A DNA stretch of 13,013 nucleotides from an uncultured Alphaproteobacteria bacterium (GTDB taxonomy: Bacteria; Pseudomonadota; Alphaproteobacteria; Puniceispirillales; Puniceispirillaceae): assembly GCA_937924895.1 (NCBI GenBank), contig CALEYP010000062.1, forward strand, positions 1 to 13,013. Reading direction: 5' to 3'. The notes beneath the pieces were generated by a model. That model was not told where the DNA came from. It saw nothing but the letters and a program-made list of their open reading frames with translations, and searched no databases. The position numbers and the translations under genes were made by a program. Of the stretch, positions 1 through 7,118 are shown in pieces. Positions within the stretch are counted from its first letter, which is position 1; the number at the start of each line of letters is the position of its first letter.

Positions 1-35
1 TGGTCGATAATATGTTCAATACGCGCTTGTTCCAT
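1..35 (-). CDS. Possible 5' end of a divergent gene (partial)
   Basis: Read on the minus strand, an ATG at 35-33 opens a frame with no stop to the window edge, giving MEQARIEHIID. A divergent gene here, for example a regulator of the catabolic operon, would be a common arrangement. Only 11 codons are visible, no clear Shine-Dalgarno sequence precedes the ATG, and no family can be recognised, so this is tentative. Confidence 0.3.
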   Translation of the reverse strand, partial: MEQARIEHIID

Positions 36-66
36 GTTGTAAAAATTACCGCAGCCTGATGTGATT

Positions 67-85
67 AGCAAACAAATGTTTTGCT
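67..85. repeat. Inverted repeat, operator candidate
   Basis: AGCAAA (67-72) and TTTGCT (80-85) form a perfect 6-bp inverted repeat with a 7-base spacer. It overlaps the likely -35 region of the promoter that ends in TATAAT at 101-106. Position and symmetry suit a repressor or activator site for the catabolic operon. It is AT-rich and short, so chance occurrence is possible. Confidence 0.35.
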
Positions 86-106
86 TTTTTCAAATATTGG
101 TATAAT
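79..106 (+). promoter_or_regulatory. Sigma-70-type promoter for the catabolic operon
   Basis: A perfect -10 hexamer TATAAT lies at 101-106. The best -35 candidate, TTTTGC at 79-84, is poor and stands 16 bases upstream, which suggests an activator-dependent or regulated promoter. The start codon of the first gene is 88 bases downstream of the -10 box, leaving an untranslated leader of about 80 bases. Confidence 0.45.
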
Positions 107-194
107 TGTTTGATCATGGCGTTGGTTAGGGCGAATATTTATCTGTTTTCACCCTAATTAACTTTGGCAAAAAAATTTTGAAAATGGTGTCATT

Positions 195-2636
195 ATGGAT
201 ATTCAAGTACCGTCTCATGCTCGTGTTGTGATTGTCGGTGGTGGTGTGATGGGTTGTGGTTTGGCCTATCATCTAGCGCATGAAGGATGGAGCGATGTGG
301 TTCTGTTAGAAAAGGCAGAATTGACATCAGGTTCAACCTGGCATGCGGCAGGGCAAATCACACATTCAACATCTAGCTACTCGCTTGGGAAATGTGTTGA
401 CTACAACATCAATCTCTATTCTGGCGCCTTAGAGGCTGAGACAGGTCATTCTGTTACTTGGCATGGCTGTGGTTCACTTCGTCTTGCCTATACTGAAGAT
501 GAGATGGATTGGCTGCGCCATACTTTGTCAGTTGGTCGCTCACTTGGGTTCAACATTGAGATGGTTGATGTTGCTAAGATCAGAGAATTGCATCCCTACT
601 ATAATCTTGATGGGGTGTTAGGGGCGTTGCATACACCAGATGATGGTCATGTTGACCCGTCAGGTGTTACGCAAGCCATGGCCACAGGTGCACGTCAATT
701 GGGCGCCAAAATCATTCGCCGGTGCCAAGCAACAAACATCACTTGTTTGCCGTCAGGAGAATGGTTGGTTGAGACGCCTTATGGCTCTATCACATGTGAG
801 CATGTAGTGAATGCCGGCGGTACCTATGCGCGCCAGATGGGCGAATGGTCCGGTTTACAATTACCGATGACATCAATGACGCATCACTATCTCGTGACTG
901 ACACTGTTCCAGAATTTCAAAATTTAGATGCCGAACTGCCTGTGATTCGTGATGATAAGATGGTGTCTGGCTATATCCGTATGGAACAGAAATCAGGCTT
1001 GATTGGTATCTATGAAAAAGAAAATCCAAATACGGTTTGGGAAGATCATTGCCCATGGGAAGCGGAGAATGAGCTGTTTGAAGCTGATTATGATCGCATC
1101 ATGCCATGGCTTGAAAATGCGATGGAACGGATGCCAATGTTTGCGGAGCTTGGGATTAAGCGTGAAGTGCATGGCGCTATCAGCCATCCGCCAGATGGCA
1201 ACCCATTGATTGGTCCGGCCCCTGGGGTCAAGAATTATTGGTGCTGTTGTGGCACGCAAATCGGCATTGGCTGGGGCCCAGGTTTGACACGCGAACTAGC
1301 CAAATGGATGGTGCATGGCGCGGCTGATATTTCAATGCGTGATTACGATCCACGTCGTTTTGGCAGCTATGCAAATAAAGAGTGGCAGGTGATTAAGGCG
1401 AAGGAAGATTATTGTCTGCGCCATGAAATCCCATTCCCGCATTTCAATCGGCTAGCCGGTCGTCCGATTAAGCCAAGCCCGCTTTATGATCTGTTAAAGC
1501 AAAAAGGTGCTGTCTATGAAGAGGTTTATGGTCACGAGCGTCCGCGTTGGTTTGCCAAAAATGGTGTCGCGCAAGAAGATCACTATTCATTCCGCCACAC
1601 TGTGGTTGACGATCTTGTCGCCGCAGAGGTAGCCGCAGTTCGCACAAGCGCTGGCATCATGGATATTTCAGCTTTCACCAAAATTGAAGTCTCCGGCCCA
1701 GATGCAGGCGGCTTGCTCGATCGCCTGACAGCGAACCGCCTACCACAAAAGGTTGGTGGTATTGGCCTCACACATATGTTGAATGAACGAGGTCGGATTG
1801 AGCTTGAGACAACAATCGTGAAGCTAGATGACGCACGCTATTATCTTGTGTGTGCCGCCTTCTTTGAACAGCGTTTATTGGATCACCTCGCCCGTCATCA
1901 GGGTGAGGCTGATATCACCGTGACTTGTCTTTCAGAAAGCTGGGGTGCGTTGGCCATCAATGGGCCACAAAGTCGCGCTATCATGCAACAAGTGACAGAT
2001 GCCCCGCTCGATAATGCTAATTTTAAATGGTTATCAGCTCAGCAGATCACGATTGCCGGCCATAAGCTCTGGGCGCTTCGTTTATCTTATGCTGGTGAAT
2101 TAGGGTGGGAGTTACATATCCCACGCGACGGTATGGTAGATGTCTATCAAGCCCTATCAGCCGCTGGGGAAGCCCATAATATGGCGGATTATGGCTCTTT
2201 TGCGATGAATGCGATGCGTATGGAAAAGGCCTTTAAAGGGGCGGGTGAATTGACAAATGAAGTCACCTTGCCAGAAGCTGACGTCATGCGGTTCGTGAAG
2301 CTTGATAAAGAGTTTGTCGGCAAAGAGAACACAATCGCGTTGCAAGGCGCAGATATGCCATGGATATGCGCGTATCTTTCCATTGAGACAGATGGCGATA
2401 TTTATGGTCATGGCGGTGAGGCCGTGCTCTTAGATGGGGTCGTTGTTGGCTCGACAGCCTCTGTGGTCTATGGCCCGACAATTGGTAAGGTGTTAGCCTT
2501 TGCCTATCTTAAGCCACATGCTGCCCAAGATGGCACAGAGCTAGAGGTTATCATTCATGGCACATCACGCAAGGCCACGGTCCATGCTGATGCGCTGTAT
2601 GACCCCACAAGCGCTTTGCCACGCACTGATGCGTAA
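195..2636 (+). CDS. FAD-dependent oxidoreductase fused to GcvT domain (dimethylglycine/sarcosine dehydrogenase family)
   Basis: Family enzymes oxidise the N-methyl group of small amino acids with FAD and pass the one-carbon unit to tetrahydrofolate in the aminomethyltransferase half. Visible domains: FAD-binding DAO fold (about residues 10-370) with the dinucleotide motif GGGVMG at 15-20; a linker of FAO_M type (about 370-425); GcvT domain (about 430-700); GcvT C-terminal domain (about 710-800). STWHAAG (47-53) contains His50, which aligns with the histidine that covalently carries FAD in mitochondrial dimethylglycine and sarcosine dehydrogenases. At 813 residues the length is normal for the fusion. 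No signal peptide is seen, so it should be cytoplasmic. It is the first gene of the operon; the Shine-Dalgarno region before ATG 195 is weak. The family is certain, but the substrate (dimethylglycine, sarcosine, an N-methylproline or another N-methyl amino acid) cannot be read from sequence; the neighbours argue against ordinary glycine betaine breakdown. Confidence 0.9.
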   Translation: MDIQVPSHARVVIVGGGVMGCGLAYHLAHEGWSDVVLLEKAELTSGSTWHAAGQITHSTSSYSLGKCVDYNINLYSGALEAETGHSVTWHGCGSLRLAYTEDEMDWLRHTLSVGRSLGFNIEMVDVAKIRELHPYYNLDGVLGALHTPDDGHVDPSGVTQAMATGARQLGAKIIRRCQATNITCLPSGEWLVETPYGSITCEHVVNAGGTYARQMGEWSGLQLPMTSMTHHYLVTDTVPEFQNLDAELPVIRDDKMVSGYIRMEQKSGLIGIYEKENPNTVWEDHCPWEAENELFEADYDRIMPWLENAMERMPMFAELGIKREVHGAISHPPDGNPLIGPAPGVKNYWCCCGTQIGIGWGPGLTRELAKWMVHGAADISMRDYDPRRFGSYANKEWQVIKAKEDYCLRHEIPFPHFNRLAGRPIKPSPLYDLLKQKGAVYEEVYGHERPRWFAKNGVAQEDHYSFRHTVVDDLVAAEVAAVRTSAGIMDISAFTKIEVSGPDAGGLLDRLTANRLPQKVGGIGLTHMLNERGRIELETTIVKLDDARYYLVCAAFFEQRLLDHLARHQGEADITVTCLSESWGALAINGPQSRAIMQQVTDAPLDNANFKWLSAQQITIAGHKLWALRLSYAGELGWELHIPRDGMVDVYQALSAAGEAHNMADYGSFAMNAMRMEKAFKGAGELTNEVTLPEADVMRFVKLDKEFVGKENTIALQGADMPWICAYLSIETDGDIYGHGGEAVLLDGVVVGSTASVVYGPTIGKVLAFAYLKPHAAQDGTELEVIIHGTSRKATVHADALYDPTSALPRTDA

Positions 2637-2662
2637 GGCAGGTTCACTAAGGAGAGGGTGCT

Positions 2663-3766
2663 ATGAAAATCACACAAATAACATGTTGGCAGGTACCGCT
2701 AAAAAGCCATGAGACTTATTACATGGCTGAGGGAAAAACATGTGATGAAGTGATGTCAACGATACTTCGTATTGATACAGATAGCACCCATTCTGGCTGG
2801 GGAGAGGTTTGCCCAATCCCGCATTATTTGCCGGCCTATGCCGATGGCGTGATTCCTGCGATTGAGCATTTAGCCCCTGTGTTAATCGGTGCAGATCCGA
2901 CACATCCTGAGGTGGTGATGGCCGCTTGTGATCATTATTTGCAAGGTCACCTTTATGCAAAATCAGCCCTTGATATCGCCTTGCATGATATTGCAGCGAA
3001 ATCGGCAGGATTACCGCTCTATAAATATCTTGGGGGTCATTATCAGGCACCATTACCGCTTTATCATTCCATTACCTGTATTGCCCCCGAAGAAATGGCA
3101 CGGATTGCCAAAGAGGAACAAGCCGCTGGTATGACACAGTTTCAGGTCAAATTAGGGGCAGACAAAAATAATGAGGCCGATATTGCGAGACTTCGTCTTG
3201 TGCGAGAAGCCGTGGGCGCTGGTCCTTTGGTCTATGGTGATTGGAATTGCGGGGCAACAAGCCTTGATGCCACGCGGGTCGGCCGCGCTGTGGCGCATCT
3301 TGATATCATGTTGGAACAACCCTGTGCGACAATCACTGATTGTGCGCGTGTTCGCCAAGCCACCGGCCTACCGATGAAGCTAGATGAAAATATCTTTGAT
3401 ACGCATAGCTTGCTAGCAGGTTATGAGGCTGGCTGTATGGATGCAGGCGCATTGAAATTATCAAAATTTGGCGGTGTCAGCGCACTGCGCAAAGCGCGCG
3501 ACCTCTGTGTCTCTCTTGGGACAAAGATGTGTATTGAAGATACATGGGGCTCAGATATCACAACGTCTGCGGCGTTGCATGTGGGGGCATCAACACCACC
3601 AAATTATGTTATGAATGTGTGTGACTTATCAGCCTATGTCTCTCCGAAATTAGATGACAGCCTGCCTGTCCGCCATCAAGGGTGCATCACGGTGCCAGAC
3701 GGTGCAGGACTTGGCGTGACGCCAAACGAAGATAAGTTAGGCGCGTCTTTGTCACATATCTCTTGA
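2663..3766 (+). CDS. Enolase-superfamily epimerase/dehydratase (hydroxyproline-betaine epimerase or cis-3-hydroxyproline dehydratase-like)
   Basis: Mandelate racemase/muconate lactonizing enzyme family, 367 residues, the normal length. These enzymes remove the proton alpha to a carboxylate and stabilise the enolate on Mg2+. The N-terminal capping domain covers about 1-125 and the barrel about 130-360. Catalytic Lys163 lies in FQVKLG and the opposing Lys265 in LKLSKFGG. Metal ligands are Asp193 (YGDWN), Glu218 (LEQP) and Asp241 (LDEN). A lysine on both faces of the site is the pattern of racemases/epimerases and cis-3-hydroxyproline dehydratases. As I recall it, HpbD (4-hydroxyproline betaine 2-epimerase) has lysines at the same two positions and shares QVKLG and a D-x-WG-x-D stretch (here 293-298). 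A strong AAGGAGAGG ribosome site precedes ATG 2663. It lies 26 bases after the demethylase, which suggests an N-methylated or cyclic amino acid substrate. Exact reaction unknown. Confidence 0.8.
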   Translation: MKITQITCWQVPLKSHETYYMAEGKTCDEVMSTILRIDTDSTHSGWGEVCPIPHYLPAYADGVIPAIEHLAPVLIGADPTHPEVVMAACDHYLQGHLYAKSALDIALHDIAAKSAGLPLYKYLGGHYQAPLPLYHSITCIAPEEMARIAKEEQAAGMTQFQVKLGADKNNEADIARLRLVREAVGAGPLVYGDWNCGATSLDATRVGRAVAHLDIMLEQPCATITDCARVRQATGLPMKLDENIFDTHSLLAGYEAGCMDAGALKLSKFGGVSALRKARDLCVSLGTKMCIEDTWGSDITTSAALHVGASTPPNYVMNVCDLSAYVSPKLDDSLPVRHQGCITVPDGAGLGVTPNEDKLGASLSHIS

Positions 3767-3797
3767 ATTCAAGGCTGAATGGGAAAAGGTCAGTATA

Positions 3798-5093
3798 ATG
3801 TCACATATCTCCTCCTCTCTTGCTGATTTGAAGTCACGTGCGCAAACGGTTTTGCCGGCGGGTGGCTTTGGGAATTTTGATCCCTCCATTTTCATCACAG
3901 GCGGTGAGGGCGCACATGTCTTTGACAGTGAGGGCAACCGCTATGTGGACTATCTGATTGGGTCCGGCCCCATGGTGTTAGGGCATGGCCACCCCGAAGT
4001 GGTTGAAGCTGTCAAAGAGCAGGTTGGCAAGGGAATGACATTCTTTGCGAACAACCCAGATGGTTTGGCGCTTGCCGAAGAGATATGCCGTGCGGTGCCA
4101 TGTGCTGAACAAATTCGTTATGTGTCTGCCGGCGGTGAAGCAGATATGTATGCAATGCGCTTGGCCAGAGCCTATCGCGGCAAGTCCAAAATCCTCAAAT
4201 TTGAGGGCGGCTATCACGGCATGTGTGCTGAGGCGCAAATGAGCCTTGCCCCAGAGAGAATGGTGAATTTTCCGCAAGCTGTGCCGGATTCAGCTGGGAT
4301 TCCTGCCTCTGTAGAAGCTGATATGCTGGTGGCGCCTTTTAATGATTTGGCATTTGTACGCTCATTAGTTGCGGAATATGAAGATGACTTAGCTGCTATC
4401 ATTGTTGAGCCATTGCAGCGTATTATCCCGCCTGTGCCTGGCTTCCTTGAGGGGCTACGCACAATTTGCGATGAAACCGGCATTTTATTGATCTTTGATG
4501 AAGTGGTGACAGGTTTCCGCTTTGCGTATGAAGGGGCGCAGGCCCATTATGGTGTGACGCCCGACCTTGCGACTTTTGGTAAAATCATTGGTGGTGGCTT
4601 TCCGCTTGCGGCGATTGCTGGGCCAAAACATATTATGGCTCACTTTGATAAATCAGCCGTCGGGGCAGAGGGCTGGCTCATGCAGCTTGGTACCTTGTCA
4701 GGCAATCCAGTGGCCTCTATTGCAGGGTTAAAGACCATGGAAATTCTGCGCCGTGAAGGCGCTTATGAGCGGCTTTATGAGCTAGGTGAAACACTGATGG
4801 GGATGGTTGAAACCCATCTTGATGCGGCCGGGGTGGCCCATCAGATTGTTGGACAACCGACATTATTTGATGTGCTATTTTGTGACCATGATGTGCGCAA
4901 TTATCGCGATGTGAAGGCGGCTGATGCAAAGTCAAATATGGTTTTCAACAAAGCCTTACGTGCCAATGGTATCTTCAAGAGCCCAGGTAAATTCTACCCA
5001 TGTTTAGCCCTCACAGATGATGATCTCGAGGTCACCGATAAGGCTATTTACCGCGCGGCACAGGAGGTTGCGTCCTATCAATCGATGGGATAA
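3798..5093 (+). CDS. Class III PLP aminotransferase, glutamate-1-semialdehyde aminomutase-like
   Basis: This 431-residue fold-type I PLP enzyme has the hallmarks of the glutamate-1-semialdehyde aminomutase (HemL)-like subgroup: SAGGEADMYAMRLARAY (110-126), KFEGGYHG (134-141), the cofactor Asp234 in LIFDEVVTGFR, the Schiff-base Lys262 in TFGKIIGGG, and GTLSGNP (298-304). The canonical HemL motif reads SGTEA at the first site; here it is AGGEA, and the catabolic setting argues against haem synthesis. The same subgroup includes beta-amino acid aminotransferases, which would feed a beta-keto acid to the downstream acetoacetate-CoA ligase-type enzyme. An AAAAGG site about 9 bases before ATG 3798 supports the start. 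It follows the enolase-family gene by 31 bases. The fold is certain; the choice between transaminase and aminomutase, and the substrate, are inference. Confidence 0.82.
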   Translation: MSHISSSLADLKSRAQTVLPAGGFGNFDPSIFITGGEGAHVFDSEGNRYVDYLIGSGPMVLGHGHPEVVEAVKEQVGKGMTFFANNPDGLALAEEICRAVPCAEQIRYVSAGGEADMYAMRLARAYRGKSKILKFEGGYHGMCAEAQMSLAPERMVNFPQAVPDSAGIPASVEADMLVAPFNDLAFVRSLVAEYEDDLAAIIVEPLQRIIPPVPGFLEGLRTICDETGILLIFDEVVTGFRFAYEGAQAHYGVTPDLATFGKIIGGGFPLAAIAGPKHIMAHFDKSAVGAEGWLMQLGTLSGNPVASIAGLKTMEILRREGAYERLYELGETLMGMVETHLDAAGVAHQIVGQPTLFDVLFCDHDVRNYRDVKAADAKSNMVFNKALRANGIFKSPGKFYPCLALTDDDLEVTDKAIYRAAQEVASYQSMG

Positions 5094-5123
5094 CCTGCTG
5101 CCAAATATGCGGAGGTTCCCTCG

Positions 5124-7067
5124 ATGGATGACATGCTATGGTCTCCTTCTGACCAACAATCACAAGAAAGCTTATTAGCCCATTATATGAATTATCTGCG
5201 CGAAGAGGGGATGGGAGACTTCTCGTCCTATGACGCGCTATGGGCATGGTCAGTGTCTGATAAAGACAGCTTTTGGCGCAGTGTCTGGGATTTTACCGAT
5301 ATAATCGGAGAAGCTGGTGCGATAGCTTATCATCATGATGATGATATCCGAAAAGCGGCCTTTTTCCCTGACGCGCAAGTCAATTTTGCTGAGAATATGC
5401 TGCGTTACCAAGGCGAGGATGAAGCGATTATTTTCCATCGTGAGGATGGGACACGTCATAGCTGGTCCTATGATGACTTACAGCACACTGTGTCTCGTCT
5501 GCAGCAAGCAATGCGTGATGCGGGCGTAACAAAAGGCGACAGAGTGGCCGGCCTTGTGCCGAATACCGCAGAGACAATTGCCTTTATGTTGGCGGCCACC
5601 TCGCTTGGCGCGATTTGGTCAAGCTGTTCACCAGATTTTGGATTTGCCGCAGCGATGGATAGGCTCGCGCAAATCGAACCGACCTTACTACTCTGTGCTG
5701 ATGGCTATTACTATAATGGGAAATCTTTCCCGTCTTTGCCATTGGGAGAAGAGCTCTTAGAAGCTATCCCAACTGCGCGGAAACTGATTTATTTCTCGCT
5801 TTGTGATGACGCGCCTCATGCCACACATAAAGACGCGATATCATGGGACGCATTTTGTGCCCCCTATCAGCCGCAAGAGCTGACATTCACGCGTGTCTCC
5901 TTTGATCATCCGCTCTATATTATGTTTTCGTCAGGTACCACCGGCTTGCCAAAATGCATTGTGCATTCGGTAGGTGGCACGATGATACGTCATAAGCAAG
6001 AGCTGCAATTGCAAGGTGATGTCCAAGAAGGTGACAGGCTCTTTTATTTCACAACTTGTGGCTGGATGATGTGGAATTGGTCTATCTCAGCCTTGATGTG
6101 TGGGGCGAGCCTTGTCCTGTATGATGGCTCCCCTTTCTATCCTGGCGCCAGCCGGTTTGCTGAGATTATCGCCTCGGAACAAGTCACGCATTTCGGCACC
6201 TCTGCCAAATATATCGATGCCTGCGCCAAAGCAGGATTGGTAGCGTGTGACGTTGCTGATTTAGATGATTTGCGTGTTATTTTTTCAACGGGGTCTCCCC
6301 TCGCAGCAGCGGGATTTGATTATATCTACCAGAATTGGAAGTCAGATATATGCCTTGCGTCAATTGCTGGCGGTACTGATATTATTGGCTGTTTTGTGGG
6401 TGGTAGCCCCATTGACCCTGTCTATCGCGGGCAATGCCAGAAACGCCTCCTTGGAATGGATGTGCGCGTTTATTCTGACGCTGGTGAGCCGCTTGAAGAC
6501 GAGAAGGGTGAACTTGTCTGTATCTCAGCTCATCCGTCAATGCCTGTCTCATTTTGGAATGATGAGGATGGCGCACGCTATCATAAAGCCTATTTCGCAC
6601 GGTTTGAGAATATTTGGCATCATGGTGATTGCGTGGCATTAACACCACAAGGGGGCATGATCTTCTATGGTCGTTCAGATGCGACCCTGAATCCAGGTGG
6701 TGTGCGCATCGGCACTGCAGAGATTTATCGTCAGGTAGAAGCCTTAGATGAAGTCGTTGAAGCGGTTGTGATTGGTCAGGATTGGGATGATGATCAACGC
6801 GTGGTGTTATTTGTCAGATTGCGAGACGGTCTCGCAATCGATGAGGAATTACGCACGAAGATCAAGGCGCAAATTCGTCAGAATGCCACGCCGCGTCACG
6901 TCCCAGCAGTGATTTTACAAGTGGCAGATATTCCGCGCACGAAATCGGGCAAAATCACAGAATTAGCCGTCAGAGATATTGTTCATGGCAAGGAAATCGA
7001 TAATGTTGGCGCCTTGGCGAACCCAGAGGCTCTTGCCTATTTTCGAGGTTTGCCAGAGTTATCGTGA
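5124..7067 (+). CDS. aacS: Acetoacetate-CoA ligase (acetoacetyl-CoA synthetase) family enzyme
   Basis: Adenylate-forming ANL enzyme of 647 residues. The N-terminal signature (LWSPS at 5-9, ALWAWSV at 38-44, FWRSVWDF at 50-57) is that of acetoacetyl-CoA synthetases rather than acetyl-CoA synthetases. The ATP P-loop is at 266-280 (FSSGTTGLPK core), followed by GGTD (416-419), HHGD with Asp502, the hinge region YGRSDATLNPGGVRIG (515-530), and catalytic Lys610 in PRTKSGK. The reaction is beta-keto acid plus ATP plus CoA giving beta-ketoacyl-CoA, AMP and PPi in the cytoplasm; acetoacetate is the usual substrate. GGAGG eight bases before ATG 5124 is a good ribosome site. It is the last gene of the operon and ends just before a terminator. 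Its place after an aminotransferase suggests that it activates the keto acid made there. Confidence 0.88.
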   Translation: MDDMLWSPSDQQSQESLLAHYMNYLREEGMGDFSSYDALWAWSVSDKDSFWRSVWDFTDIIGEAGAIAYHHDDDIRKAAFFPDAQVNFAENMLRYQGEDEAIIFHREDGTRHSWSYDDLQHTVSRLQQAMRDAGVTKGDRVAGLVPNTAETIAFMLAATSLGAIWSSCSPDFGFAAAMDRLAQIEPTLLLCADGYYYNGKSFPSLPLGEELLEAIPTARKLIYFSLCDDAPHATHKDAISWDAFCAPYQPQELTFTRVSFDHPLYIMFSSGTTGLPKCIVHSVGGTMIRHKQELQLQGDVQEGDRLFYFTTCGWMMWNWSISALMCGASLVLYDGSPFYPGASRFAEIIASEQVTHFGTSAKYIDACAKAGLVACDVADLDDLRVIFSTGSPLAAAGFDYIYQNWKSDICLASIAGGTDIIGCFVGGSPIDPVYRGQCQKRLLGMDVRVYSDAGEPLEDEKGELVCISAHPSMPVSFWNDEDGARYHKAYFARFENIWHHGDCVALTPQGGMIFYGRSDATLNPGGVRIGTAEIYRQVEALDEVVEAVVIGQDWDDDQRVVLFVRLRDGLAIDEELRTKIKAQIRQNATPRHVPAVILQVADIPRTKSGKITELAVRDIVHGKEIDNVGALANPEALAYFRGLPELS

Positions 7068-7085
7068 CACCCTGTTGAACGCATG

Positions 7086-7113
7086 AAAAAAGGCCCTCAT
7101 CTGAGGGCCTTTT
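7086..7113. terminator. Bidirectional intrinsic terminator
   Basis: GGCCCTC (7092-7098) pairs with GAGGGCC (7103-7109) around a four-base loop. An A-tract (7086-7091) lies to the left and a T-tract (7110-7113) to the right, so it can stop transcription from both strands. It sits between the convergent ligase gene (stop at 7067) and mmsA (stop at 7119). Confidence 0.9.
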
Positions 7114-7118
7114 CTGTC

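Noticed and set aside
195..2636. Assignment as dimethylglycine dehydrogenase of glycine betaine breakdown
   Set aside because: The fold and FAD-linking His fit, but no betaine, glycine-cleavage or sarcosine oxidase genes accompany it, so only the family is claimed.
2670..3053. 127-codon minus-strand frame over the enolase-family gene
   Set aside because: It is antisense to a complete enzyme and has no family features or ribosome site of note.
6265..6642. 125-codon plus-strand open frame within the ligase gene
   Set aside because: It lies in another frame inside a continuous, fully conserved acetoacetate-CoA ligase; its hydrophobic look comes from the shifted reading of that gene.
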